Positions 17,470 to 27,046 are shown, counted from the stretch's first letter. The stretch is 53,450 nucleotides of DNA from an uncultured Lachnospiraceae bacterium (GCA_947625465.1 CANQOK010000010.1:1-53450), one strand, 5' to 3'. Notes: generated from the sequence alone by a model not told the origin. Numbers and translations are program-made.

Positions 17470-18693
17470 TTAATCTCTTTCCAACCAACTGATGATTTCC
17501 TGCTCTAACTTTTTCCTTTCTTTTAGCATATATTCCATAATCTCGCTATATTTTCCCTGCCGCTGCAATACCTTTGCTTTCCTGATATCATTTTCATTCA
17601 GTAACTTTGTGTAAGAATCATATTTTTTCAACAGGTCGACGTCCATATGGATAGGTTCAAAAGGAATTTTTGTCCCCCGTTTCAAATGCTCAATAATATA
17701 AAATCCATCCGGATCGATGTCCCCGAAGTGAAACCACTTCTTCATTTTATTGTCATTGTAAATTTTTAATAATAATTGTTGTTTCAATCGATTATGATAT
17801 CCGCTTAAAAAAATATAAAAAGAATCCTCTTTACATAGTCTGTTAAAAGATGTTAAATTTTCTACTGTCATAACTTTAGACGTAAAAATACTAATCCTAT
17901 GTATATTTTTCAGTGTTCTTTCCGTAAATGCCACCGGCATATTTACATTGATCCGAAGCTTCTGTCCATCTGCAAAAGTCAGTTCTGCGTTTCCCTTAAA
18001 ATAAACAAATGATGGATTCGACACCACATGATACTCTGCCAATATAATTTTTACTGCCTCTTTTTCATCGTCCACTCCCAACAACAATCCGTCAAAGTCC
18101 CCATACCTTTTCAGTAATCGATATACCCTGGCGCGATAAGACTTTTCCCATGATTTGCTATCTCCCAAAACAGCGATTGACAGTTCCCGTTCCAGTATCT
18201 CTTCCTGGTTTTCTATCAGAAATTTCCACAATCTCAGGATCTTACGGGCTTCCTCTATAGAAAATTCAGCTTTTTTCCCTTCCTCCAGGCGTTGGATCTG
18301 CTCCCTGCAAAAGTGATCCAATATTTCATGGTTCCCCGAATACTCCTGGTATAACTTAATTTGTTCCAGCTCTAACTGATACTTCTCTTTTCTTCCCAAA
18401 AGTTCATAGTAGACAGCCCACTTTTCCGGGTTAGCAACCAATTTTTCAATCACATGATTTTTCCGCTTAACAGCTAATAGTCCTCTCTCTTCGAGTTCTT
18501 TCATTTGTTGTTCAAAGTCATGAATAAGATTGATATCTGTAAAATCTGAATCGTATTCTGCAAAAATTTTAGACGGTACAACAGAAAATGTCTGTAACAC
18601 TCGATTTTTCCCACGATATGTCCTGCTGTTTTCATACTGGTCCAACAGCAGCTCCATCGCAATTTTCTGCCATCTGCTAAGCGGTTTCTTCAT
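17470..18693 (-). CDS. jetD: Wadjet system nuclease subunit JetD (Toprim-type)
   Basis: The protein has 407 residues. The N-terminal half is helical (DUF3322-like arm). The C-terminal half is a Toprim fold (DUF2220) with the catalytic glutamate E278 in MTVENLTSF and the DxD pair D325/D327 in GDIDPDG. In Wadjet, JetD cuts plasmid DNA that the JetABC SMC complex has extruded into loops. All the metal-binding residues expected of an active enzyme are present. The start overlaps the jetC stop by 17 nt, so it is coupled. It is the last gene of the operon. Confidence 0.93.
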   Translation of the reverse strand: MKKPLSRWQKIAMELLLDQYENSRTYRGKNRVLQTFSVVPSKIFAEYDSDFTDINLIHDFEQQMKELEERGLLAVKRKNHVIEKLVANPEKWAVYYELLGRKEKYQLELEQIKLYQEYSGNHEILDHFCREQIQRLEEGKKAEFSIEEARKILRLWKFLIENQEEILERELSIAVLGDSKSWEKSYRARVYRLLKRYGDFDGLLLGVDDEKEAVKIILAEYHVVSNPSFVYFKGNAELTFADGQKLRINVNMPVAFTERTLKNIHRISIFTSKVMTVENLTSFNRLCKEDSFYIFLSGYHNRLKQQLLLKIYNDNKMKKWFHFGDIDPDGFYIIEHLKRGTKIPFEPIHMDVDLLKKYDSYTKLLNENDIRKAKVLQRQGKYSEIMEYMLKERKKLEQEIISWLERD

Positions 18694-21600
18694 TTTCTTT
18701 TACCAGTCCTTCTACCGCGTTGGTATATCTCCCCGTCATAACCAGACTTATTGTTGATTCAATATATGTGCCAACACTGCTGATTTTTTCCGGCGGCGCC
18801 GCATAAAATACCTGAAAGTGATTGTCACTTAGATATTTCACCATCTGTTCAATACGCTCCCTGGATAATGCAGAAAAAGCCTCATCAATGAAAGCAAGCC
18901 TCGCACAGCAAGTCTGACGCGGATAACACTGAAGTAAACTGGCTGCCAGAATAATAAAATATGGCGTCTGTTTTTCTCCGTTGCTCGCCGAGCCCTGCTT
19001 CTTTGAAAGATCAGAAATAATCTCTTTCTCCCCCTGTTTACTTACAATTTCCATATCGTATACAAAATACTTCCGGTAATCAGTATATTCTGATTCATCT
19101 TCTTCGTCCAGTATAATCCCCATGAATTCCTGAATATCCCGCTCCATCTCCTCATCTTCTCTTGCTGAATTCATGTAAACTTCTGGTGTATCCATATAAT
19201 TTTCCATCTTTCTGCAGATACGAAAAAAAATCTCCCGATCAGGTCTTTCCTTCATCACAAATTTATAAGTATCATTGCCGAAAGGAAGCTGTTTCAGTTC
19301 CCGGTTAATCGCTGCGATTTCTTCCTTCGCGTCGCGGATCGTCTCATTAATCTCCGCAACAAAATCATTCATGAATGCACTCTCTAATTTTGACGACTGT
19401 TCCTCCAGCCTCTGTCTTGCATCTTCAATCTTTATGTTTGCAATATCTCTGTACTCATCCCTGAAAAATGGTATATATGCCACGCCTCTTTTATTAATAT
19501 CAATCTCTGCCAGCTTGCAATACTCCAATTGTGCCGTCTCCATTACATGAACGCAGTCTTCTACCTCACTTTTTAAATTATGAACTGTTTTTTCTGTGAT
19601 CACCTGCCAGCTATTCCGTTTCACTCTCTGCTTTTCATATTCCTCCAACATTGGTGCTTTCAGTTCTAAATGTTCCCGGCATTTTTCAGAATACTTCTGT
19701 TCCATAATAAAAATCTCGCCCGATAATCTCTTCAAGGTATTTTTCTCCACCTGTTCATCCTTTTCGCATCCTTTTATTTCTCCTATCAAAAAGTCTCGCA
19801 GGCCTCTTAATTTTTTCATTTCCCTTTCTGCATTTTCCTGCTCCTGTAAAATAGTCATAAAATCAGGCTTTTTGCGAATCTTATTAATCTCATCGGAGAT
19901 ATATTTTTTCTGTTCTGCCGCGCTTTCCAATGCCGCGGCAGCGTCAAAATGATAATTTTCTGCCTTCCAGTCTATCTGTTTCAATGCCGTGCGCTGCTTA
20001 TATACCTGATCTTTTTGTTTCTGGATATTCTGCCTTTCTTTGAGTAAATCCTGTTTTTCTTCAGATGCTTTTTTTAACTGAATTTTTATGGCGTCCTGGC
20101 CCAAACAAAACTCTGTCTTTTCAACATTCATGTACGCTACTGCATAGCTTTTAGCAAGCATACCATTTTTCATCAGTCCGCCTTTTGGATAATTATGCAA
20201 TTCCTGTAAGGAATCGCAAAGATGAATCCCATTCAGAAGATAATTTGCATATCTTCTGGCATAAACATTTGGTATTGCCAAAATTTCCGCCGCCGAACCT
20301 GGAGTTTCTTTGACATCCGGCAGTTTATCTGTGATTACCACATTTGCGTCATACAGTTTTCTTTTTTGTAAAATTTTCAGTGCATCATGGCAATATTTCC
20401 CATCTACAATGATGAAAAAACGCTTTCTTCCCAAAAATGTTTCAATCGCAGCACGCCACTCAGGATCCCGGATTTCCTGTACAAGTTCCGCAAAAATTTT
20501 GACTTCGGTATGTATCCCAGCTCTTTCCAGTTCCTCCTGAATAACCCGTTTAGACTCCTCTATCTCCTTAGGAAATACCAGGATATTCGCCTGAAGGCGC
20601 TTAATCTTCTCCTCCAGTTCCTCTACTTTCTGGTTCAATTTCTTTATAGTATCACTCAGATGCACGCATTCTTCCTCAAATATCTCCATTTGCTTCCCAG
20701 CCATCTTTGAGAGTTTTACAAACGCCTGTAATTTCCGGTCTGTTGAAAAACCGCTTTCAGCAATATGACATAAATATTTTTTCTCTTCCTCCGAAAACAA
20801 TAAATACTGCTCAAGCCACTCCAAATTATCAGTCAGCTGTATTTGCAGACGTTTTAATCTTGCCAGACGCTCTTCCTGTTTTTTTATCTCCGCATCCTGT
20901 TTTTCCTTCTGCCGTTTTAGTTCACTCAAAGTCTCCTGCATTCCTTTAAACATATCATTATTCATCGCTATCCGATAGCGTTCTTCCGCATCTGCACAGC
21001 GACTGTCATAAACTTCCTTTTGTTCCTGCAGGCCGCCCATCTTTTGCTCAATTGCCTGAATCTGCAACCTTGCTTCTTTTTCTTTTTCCCTTTTTTCACG
21101 CAGTTCCTGATAACACAGCATCAGATCACGTATTCGGTAATTTCTGAGTTTGTCTTCATATTCTTCAATTTTTTGTTCTACTTCCTTCAATTTTATTTTA
21201 CTGGCTTTTAAATTTTCATAAACTCCCTTTATCTGCTCAAACCTCTCCCTCTGCTCTCGCAGTTCTTTTAAGGACTCCACTTTCCCCGGTTCCAGAACAC
21301 ATTCCTGGATAAACTGATCGATATTATTTTCCGGATTAAAGGCCATCATTTTAACAAGCTTTGAGCGATATTTCGTCACATTACAGCGCAGGCCAAGCGC
21401 ACGCAAAACCTGCTCCACACCTCTGTCTCTTCCGAAAAAGTCTGCTGATTTCAGCGGATGTCCATTGACGCTCAGTTCGTTTCGCGGGCAGATCTTAAGA
21501 AACTTTCCTTCTGTTTTGGTAAAATTTATCTGCTCTATCTTTACATTTTTGCAGACAAACCAACTACCCTTTGGCTGCGTTACCTCATTTGCAGATTCCA

Positions 21601-21937
21601 TGCAGACACCTACCACAAGAAATTCGTTCTCTGTCGGAGACCAGAATTCCATCGCAATATAACTGACCACTTCTCCGGATCTTAAATACCTGGATGGACC
21701 ATTGCTCTTTGTATCCCCCCGCACATAGGCCAATACAGTTCGATCCCGGTCTTTGGCAGCTTTATTAAACTGGGTATTGCCCGTAAGCAGATATGTCATT
21801 GCATCAAGGATCGTAGATTTTCCGCTGCCATTTACTCCGGTAAATAATGTAGAACCTTCCAATTTTACGCACAGTTTTTGGAATCTTGACCATTGTACCA
21901 ATAGTAGTTTTGTTGCGTTTTTTCTATTCATCATCAT
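18677..21937 (-). CDS. jetC: Wadjet SMC-like ATPase JetC (MukB-like)
   Basis: This protein has 1,086 residues. The ATG at 21937 is preceded by GAGGAGGAGAGCG; a longer frame to 22006 would overlap jetB much further. Walker A is GVNGSGKST (34-42). Long coiled-coil arms follow, with a hinge-like globular centre at about 490-620. The C-terminal part has an SMC signature, SASNGEKQ, and a Walker B, LAFIDEAFSALS. It is the motor of the Wadjet complex and resembles MukB/SMC; it forms the ring with JetA and JetB and extrudes DNA loops. It overlaps jetB by 14 nt and jetD by 17 nt. All ATPase motifs look intact. The coding DNA is visibly more AT-rich than the housekeeping genes to the left. Confidence 0.93.
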   Translation of the reverse strand: MMMNRKNATKLLLVQWSRFQKLCVKLEGSTLFTGVNGSGKSTILDAMTYLLTGNTQFNKAAKDRDRTVLAYVRGDTKSNGPSRYLRSGEVVSYIAMEFWSPTENEFLVVGVCMESANEVTQPKGSWFVCKNVKIEQINFTKTEGKFLKICPRNELSVNGHPLKSADFFGRDRGVEQVLRALGLRCNVTKYRSKLVKMMAFNPENNIDQFIQECVLEPGKVESLKELREQRERFEQIKGVYENLKASKIKLKEVEQKIEEYEDKLRNYRIRDLMLCYQELREKREKEKEARLQIQAIEQKMGGLQEQKEVYDSRCADAEERYRIAMNNDMFKGMQETLSELKRQKEKQDAEIKKQEERLARLKRLQIQLTDNLEWLEQYLLFSEEEKKYLCHIAESGFSTDRKLQAFVKLSKMAGKQMEIFEEECVHLSDTIKKLNQKVEELEEKIKRLQANILVFPKEIEESKRVIQEELERAGIHTEVKIFAELVQEIRDPEWRAAIETFLGRKRFFIIVDGKYCHDALKILQKRKLYDANVVITDKLPDVKETPGSAAEILAIPNVYARRYANYLLNGIHLCDSLQELHNYPKGGLMKNGMLAKSYAVAYMNVEKTEFCLGQDAIKIQLKKASEEKQDLLKERQNIQKQKDQVYKQRTALKQIDWKAENYHFDAAAALESAAEQKKYISDEINKIRKKPDFMTILQEQENAEREMKKLRGLRDFLIGEIKGCEKDEQVEKNTLKRLSGEIFIMEQKYSEKCREHLELKAPMLEEYEKQRVKRNSWQVITEKTVHNLKSEVEDCVHVMETAQLEYCKLAEIDINKRGVAYIPFFRDEYRDIANIKIEDARQRLEEQSSKLESAFMNDFVAEINETIRDAKEEIAAINRELKQLPFGNDTYKFVMKERPDREIFFRICRKMENYMDTPEVYMNSAREDEEMERDIQEFMGIILDEEDESEYTDYRKYFVYDMEIVSKQGEKEIISDLSKKQGSASNGEKQTPYFIILAASLLQCYPRQTCCARLAFIDEAFSALSRERIEQMVKYLSDNHFQVFYAAPPEKISSVGTYIESTISLVMTGRYTNAVEGLVKENEETA

Positions 21938-22580
21938 CGCTCTCCTCCTCGTCCGATTCGATTTCATCGTTTCTTTCCAGCATCTTTTCTTGAGCGATTT
22001 CAGCAAACCTCAGGAATTCTGCACTGTCCAAGGCAAATTGGAGCGAAGGGTACAAACGAATCATACAATCTGCCTCTCCGATCTTCCCCTGTATATCTAC
22101 AAGATTAAAACCGGCAAAAAGGTTGAGGATATCCGTTATCAATTTTTTGTTGTCGATCAACTCTTTTACGCCGTATTTCTCTAATTCAAAATTTAAATCT
22201 ATCACAGAAACTAAAATGGTCGGTGAAAGACTCCCGGAACGGACACGGTCTGCGTACAATGTCCACAAACAGCACAATACGACACTCTCCACCTTTTTTA
22301 ATGCTTTACGATTTGCCTGTATTTTTCCGTTTTCCCCCCTGTCCGAACAATTGCGCAACATGATGACACCATTATCCCGGTCAACAATAATATCAAAGCC
22401 TATATAACCAAAATAAACAGAAAACGGTTCCGGCCTTTTGGAGATAAAATAATATGCTCTCTTATTCTCTTCGTCTTTATCGCGCACAATAAATGTTGTT
22501 TTCAACAGTCTCCTGCACGATTTCTGAAACAGATCTTTTTCTGCAGAAGTATAATGATCCCAATAATCTTCAATATTCAA
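21924..22580 (-). CDS. jetB: Wadjet subunit JetB (MukE-like, DUF4194)
   Basis: The 218-residue acidic protein ends in a poly-Asp/Glu tail (DDDE-rich). Its size, position and winged-helix-like pattern match DUF4194/JetB, the kite-type (MukE-like) partner that binds the kleisin JetA. The start is TTG at 22580: the TTGA overlaps the stop of jetA by 4 nt, and AAGGAGG lies 7 nt upstream. The tail codons carry the ribosome binding site of jetC. Confidence 0.88.
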   Translation of the reverse strand: MNIEDYWDHYTSAEKDLFQKSCRRLLKTTFIVRDKDEENKRAYYFISKRPEPFSVYFGYIGFDIIVDRDNGVIMLRNCSDRGENGKIQANRKALKKVESVVLCCLWTLYADRVRSGSLSPTILVSVIDLNFELEKYGVKELIDNKKLITDILNLFAGFNLVDIQGKIGEADCMIRLYPSLQFALDSAEFLRFAEIAQEKMLERNDEIESDEEESDDDE

Positions 22581-23989
22581 GACTTTTCCTCCTTCGTAAT
22601 ATCAAATCTACGCAGAAGCATAGAGTTTGTCTCCAAGTAACCATCCAACAACTGCACTGTAAATCCATTCTCATTGCTATATGCAACGGCAGACAAGGCG
22701 CACAGTAAGTCCCGTTTACTCTGTAACGGCAGATTCTCGCAGCTCACAGTTTTCTCCCCGGCCATTACATTTTCCAGATACGCTTTCATTTTTTCCTTCG
22801 CATATGGATTATATGCTTCCCTTTCCTGCTCCTCTCTCGCTCTCCTGAGATCTTCTTCTGTCATTTCTTCCAGTTCGACGGACGTTTCTTTATTGATCGT
22901 CTGCGGTTTTCTCGGATACCGGATCGAACTCGTATCAATAAACTCATTTTTATTTAGGGAAAACAAATCCTGCATTTCACTCGGAATCTCTTCCTTCCAG
23001 CCGATTTCATCCATCTCATTGACAATATATCGCAGCGTCTGCTCTACATTTCCTCTCATGTCTGCCTCACGGTTTCTGAGAAACCGAGCTCGTCCAATAG
23101 CAATCTGCAAATATACGTTTATCTTATGTTTAATACTTCTCATGATCCGGTCATAGTCTTCCACAAGAAATTGTTTCGTGGTCTGTATCATATCAATAAC
23201 GTATTCTTTTGCCTCGTTTTCCCCCAGTTCTTCCTCCGCTGCGCATCCGATCACTAACAATTCACTCAGCTCCGAGTCATTCTGAATTTCTTCCAGTTTT
23301 CGTCTAATAAAAGAACGATAAATATGTATATTCTGCTGTTTTGTCAATCTTGCATATTCACGTATAAAACTGCCATCACAATATTCCAGTAAATTTTCTG
23401 TCAAGCTTTCCAGGCTTTCTTCCTTTACCATTTTTTCTATAATTTTTTTAATGAACGTGGCAAGCCTTTTTAGAGCTTTTGACAAAAGTCTGGCATTTCG
23501 ATAAACATTTCTTAACCCGTCCACATATGGATCCTGACTCCATTGTTCCGCGTTTTGCAAAATATTATATATATTAAATACATAACTTGAAAACTCTTCA
23601 CGCTCCGGTCTGATCAATCTCTGCAAAAATTCCGTCAAAAGGATTCCCTGCTCCGTCATAATAATATTTTTTTCATAAGTAGCATCATCGTTGTCTTCTT
23701 CCAACCATCCAATTTCTTTTGAGCAGAATTTTCGTATGATTCCGTTTGCCATGTCGTTATAATTCTTGCTGTCGCCCGATTCCAGATCCTGTTCGAAAAA
23801 ATCAACATGATTTTCCAGTAAATATGCCGCGAGCGCATCCCTGATCCGACTGCGTGAAATGCGATAACTGATCTCACGATCATACTGCTCATAAATCACC
23901 TGCAAACAATCCGCATAAACATGATTATTGCTTACACTGGCCAGACAGTTAAAAAATCCAGATGGAATCCTGTCAAATAAATTAATCAT
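22577..23989 (-). CDS. jetA: Wadjet subunit JetA (DUF5716, kleisin/MukF-like)
   Basis: The protein has 470 residues. The ATG at 23989 (MINLFDRIPSGFF) has GAGG 7 nt upstream; a TTG at 24001 is a less likely start. The sequence is mostly helical, with a winged-helix-like N-terminus (about 1-110) and a long helical middle. Its pattern matches the DUF5716 JetA family rather than the DUF3375 JetA of the Bacillus type I system, which would place this locus among the other Wadjet subtypes. JetA should bridge the JetC heads. It is the first gene of the jetABCD operon. No clear sigma-A promoter is seen, but tandem repeats lie 56 bp upstream. Confidence 0.88.
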   Translation of the reverse strand: MINLFDRIPSGFFNCLASVSNNHVYADCLQVIYEQYDREISYRISRSRIRDALAAYLLENHVDFFEQDLESGDSKNYNDMANGIIRKFCSKEIGWLEEDNDDATYEKNIIMTEQGILLTEFLQRLIRPEREEFSSYVFNIYNILQNAEQWSQDPYVDGLRNVYRNARLLSKALKRLATFIKKIIEKMVKEESLESLTENLLEYCDGSFIREYARLTKQQNIHIYRSFIRRKLEEIQNDSELSELLVIGCAAEEELGENEAKEYVIDMIQTTKQFLVEDYDRIMRSIKHKINVYLQIAIGRARFLRNREADMRGNVEQTLRYIVNEMDEIGWKEEIPSEMQDLFSLNKNEFIDTSSIRYPRKPQTINKETSVELEEMTEEDLRRAREEQEREAYNPYAKEKMKAYLENVMAGEKTVSCENLPLQSKRDLLCALSAVAYSNENGFTVQLLDGYLETNSMLLRRFDITKEEKS

Positions 23990-24044
23990 AGTTCGCCTCA
24001 ATATCCGATCTTATCTTTTCTCCAGAGATCTGTTATAAAAACGC

Positions 24045-24096
24045 TTGAACAATTAATACTTCAACTTGAATAATTAATACTTCAACTTGAATAATT
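24045..24096. repeat. 21-bp tandem repeat upstream of jetA
   Basis: Two copies of a 21-bp unit (TTGAA-C/T-A-ATTAATACTTCAAC; 24045-24065 and 24066-24086) plus a partial third copy (24087-24096). The junctions form the palindrome TTCAACTTGAA. The array fills the gap between jetA and the broken AlbA_2 gene and may be an operator array for the jet operon. On the minus strand the repeat also supplies TTGAAG, a possible -35, ahead of TATAAC, although the spacing is not ideal. Confidence 0.7.
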
Positions 24097-24102
24097 CTTT
24101 TG

Positions 24103-25835
24103 TTACAAATAAAAAATATGCCGTCCTTTTCTTTGCTTTCTCAGCAAGCCCTTTTTTATCATCCTGTTCAATGCGACAGATGCTCCCTGCAATGTCGTAA
24201 TGTCAGTAATTTCAACCACCTGCTGTGCAGTGATCATTCCATTTGCCCTTACAAAATTATAAATCTTCTGATCTGTTTCATTCAAAATTATCTCTGTTTC
24301 CAGCATATCCTGTATCGTCATTTGTTCCGGCTGTATTATATATTCATCATTAAGATGATAAGTTGTCCATCGTCCTTTTTTTTCAGGAATCAACATCCTG
24401 TTTTCAACCAGTTGATATAAATATTTACTCACATCAGCAGGCTGTTCTTCCAGCACCGTTTGTATACGGGCATTTGATACTTTCCCCTCAAGATATGCAT
24501 TCGCAAGTATAATTTGTTTCTTTGAAGACAAATGTTGATAATTAATCCCAAATTTTTTTAATAAAAATTCTGTACATTCTTCCGGCATTAATGATATCGT
24601 CCACAATTTCAATTCTACATGCTGCAGTTCCTGGTCATAATATAAATCAGGCTGCCTCCATTTTTCCATCCCCCATGCTTTCAGAATAGCAGGAAAACCG
24701 GATCCAATATTATCACCTAGTCCAATCATCCGAAACATATTCTGAATTTTAGGATTTCTGGCAACAGAGTGCCCTCCCTCATATATAGCATGTACAGGCA
24801 ATTTCAAATTTCCTGGATTTGAAAAGAAAAATCCATTTTCTTGTTTTATAACTTTTAAGATCCCGGCACTATAATAATCGGCATGAATAACCATATTAAC
24901 GATAGCTTCTCGCACAGCCTTATGGACTGCTGTATCATCCTGACGAGTCATTCCTTCCAGCCGGAAAGGCCTCTTTATATCACTGACTAATTTTGGCAAC
25001 ACCTTTTTTACAAAATTATATAGATTATTCTCCCAACTTCCATCATATGTTAACCGATCGCTCCATCTGCTTTCTCCCGCTAAATTCGTCTGATCAATAT
25101 AATCCATACGAATATTGTCAAACCGCTCCCTAATCGCCAAACCTTTTCCAAACATCAGCAAGCCGGCTACCGTAAGACATTCCCTTTTTGTTATTCGATC
25201 AACCGTATAACCTCCAAGATTTCTTAAAAAATCCTTATCATCTGCGCCATTCCATATATGCTCTGGATTATGTAATTCATATTCCATTCTATATGCTTTT
25301 AAAGTATTTACATCAATATCATCCATTGTAAATCCTTCCAAAAGAGATCCATCAATTCCAAAATCAGATGCATCCCTCATCATCGCCTTTACTTCTCCCT
25401 CTGTGCAATGATAGTCCCCCCTCATAATTTCTCTTATAGCTTCCTTTCAATGGATTTTCATTCAAATATACAGGACGATACCGATAATCTGCCTGTGGAA
25501 CTTCTATCCATATAACATTACACCCATTTATTCGGCAAACTCCAACATTATCATCCAACAAAAGATTTGCACTGACTTTTTTGCTATTGATCGTATCCCA
25601 AAAACTTTTTATCATTTTTTTTGGATTACTTAAATTACAAAAAGTATATCTTTTCTCTAACTCCGTTTCTTTTAAGTGTTCCTCTATGCCAAGCAAAATC
25701 ACACCCCCCGCTTGTATTAGCAAATGAAGAATATGTTTCCCAAAGCGAATTTGGAATACCTCCTTCTGCTTTCTTACATTCAAGAGTAATCCGTTCCCCA
25801 TATTTTAATAAATCCAGAATCTGCTTATCTGTCAC
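24103..25835 (-). pseudogene. AlbA_2 + GHKL-ATPase-like protein (COG2865 type), broken by two +1 shifts
   Basis: Three overlapping frames join into one protein of about 575 residues. Frame one starts at the GTG at 25835 (GGAGG 7 nt upstream) and covers the AlbA_2 N-terminus (LECKKAEGG, SFANTSGG). A run of six G (C6 on the plus strand, 25704-25709) shifts it into frame two (VILLGIEEH to KRNYEG). Six G at 25416-25421 shift it into frame three, which holds the GHKL-like ATPase (EAIVNMVIHADY, FSNPG, IGSGFP) and winged-helix domains. Removing one G in each run restores continuity. AlbA_2/Schlafen-like proteins are often regulators or defence-associated nucleases. Its position next to jetABCD suggests a defence link. 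Phase variation or sequencing error are alternatives. Confidence 0.8.
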
Positions 25836-25858
25836 TGTATATCCTCCAATTTATTTCA

Positions 25859-26500
25859 TCAATATTTATAGAATTTTTCTTGCCGCTTCACGGAAATTCT
25901 TCCAATCACCTTACAGACCGCCACACCTGCCAGCGTGCTCACCGCCGTAGCGATCATGGCCGGAAATACCACTGCCGCCGGATTGACGCTGCCGTACTGA
26001 CTGCGGTAAGCGATCACATTGACCGGGATCAGCTGCAGGGACGAAATGTTTAAGATCAGAAACGTACACATCTCGTCGCTTGCCGTACCTTGTTTTCTGT
26101 TCGTGCCGGGAAGCCGCCCTTTCCGGCGCTCCTCTTCCAGATTCCCCAGTTCCTCCATCGCGCGCAGTCCTGCCGGCGTTGCCGCCCATCCCAGTCCCAG
26201 AATATTCGCGATCATATTCATGGTAATATGGGCCGCTGCCGGATGCTCCAACGGCAGATTGGGAAACATCCACCGTACAAACGGGCGCATTTTCCGGGTC
26301 AGACTCTCGATCAGTCCGGCTCTTGAAGCGATCTCCATACAGCCGCACCAGAATCCCATCACGCCCAGCATCGTAATACACAGCGTAACCGCTTCTTTCG
26401 CGGACTCCAGACAGGCGTTCCCCACGGCCTCCACGTTACCGGTCAAAAAGCCGTAGACTACGCCGCCTACGACCATAACCGCCCAGATCCAATTCAACAT
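25859..26500 (-). CDS. spmA: Spore maturation protein A (nucleoside-recognition/Gate domain)
   Basis: This 213-residue membrane protein has about five helices and the SpmA pattern: MLNWIWAVMVVGG at the start, then MGFWCGCMEIASRAGL, HPAAAHITMNMIANILGLGWAATPAG and FLILNISSLQLIPV. SpmA acts with SpmB in spore core dehydration in Bacillus and Clostridium. The usual neighbour spmB is not in this window; a broken AlbA_2 gene and the Wadjet operon follow instead. CGGAG lies 9 nt before the ATG and a promoter is at 26555-26583. Confidence 0.92.
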   Translation of the reverse strand: MLNWIWAVMVVGGVVYGFLTGNVEAVGNACLESAKEAVTLCITMLGVMGFWCGCMEIASRAGLIESLTRKMRPFVRWMFPNLPLEHPAAAHITMNMIANILGLGWAATPAGLRAMEELGNLEEERRKGRLPGTNRKQGTASDEMCTFLILNISSLQLIPVNVIAYRSQYGSVNPAAVVFPAMIATAVSTLAGVAVCKVIGRISVKRQEKFYKY

Positions 26501-26554
26501 TTTTCTTTTCTCCGTTTTCTATCGCTTATTCCATCTTATAGAAAACGAAGCGGG

Positions 26555-26583
26555 ATTATACCCGTTATCCTTATACCTGTTAT
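26555..26583 (-). promoter_or_regulatory. Promoter of spmA
   Basis: ATAACA (26578-26583), 17 bp, TATAAT (26555-26560) on the minus strand, about 55 bp before the ATG. No sigma-G or sigma-E type pattern was recognised here. Confidence 0.55.
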
Positions 26584-26593
26584 TGTATCTCTG

Positions 26594-27046
26594 TTATTTT
26601 TGAAAAAATCCTTTGAGCTTATGGATTGTCTTTCCGATCCGGGAACGAACCGGACGCAGACGCAGCCAGACCGTGCTGTACAGCCGGTAAGCGGGATTCC
26701 TGACCGGGCAATACTTCCCCTTACGGATAAAGCCGGTCAGAATGCCTTTCATCTGTTCCGCTTTCAGCGGCCCTTCGATCTCTTTCTGATTATCTCCCAC
26801 CAGATAAAAACCGCTGCCGTCCCGTTTCCAGATCCGATGCAGCACCAGGATGCTCTGTTCCCGCCGATACAGGACCACATCCCCCCGTTTCAGTTTCGCG
26901 GGATCCGTAACCGGCTGCACGATCGCCGCGTCCCGTCCCGGCAGAAACAGCGGGTACATACTGTAGCCCTGCGGCTGAAACTGAACCGTCTTTCCTTCCC
27001 GCAGCATCTTCTCAATATCAGCTTTCGCTGTTTGTTTTGCTTCCAT
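26594..27046 (-). CDS. Soluble S26B-type (SipW/ER-like) peptidase, probable leader peptidase of the peptide cluster
   Basis: The protein has 150 residues; the ATG at 27046 has GGGGG 9 nt upstream. The S26 core is present: S29 in PQGYSMYPLF, GDVVLY (55-60), H70 in LVLHRIW, and D85 in GDN. A Ser-His-Asp set is typical of the ER/SipW branch, whereas bacterial signal peptidases use Ser-Lys. Unlike normal signal peptidases it has no membrane segment at either end. The basic C-terminus (about 120-150) could bind membrane or RNA. It is divergent from the PqqD-kinase gene across a 147-bp gap. The precursor leaders end in VYAAS, a small-residue site suited to such an enzyme; that pairing is inferred. 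Confidence 0.82.
   Translation of the reverse strand: MEAKQTAKADIEKMLREGKTVQFQPQGYSMYPLFLPGRDAAIVQPVTDPAKLKRGDVVLYRREQSILVLHRIWKRDGSGFYLVGDNQKEIEGPLKAEQMKGILTGFIRKGKYCPVRNPAYRLYSTVWLRLRPVRSRIGKTIHKLKGFFQK

Noticed and set aside
24103-25835. Programmed ribosomal frameshifting in the AlbA_2 gene
   Set aside because: Two successive +1 shifts at plain G6 runs without stop-codon or stimulator context would be unprecedented for me; indels or phase variation are simpler.
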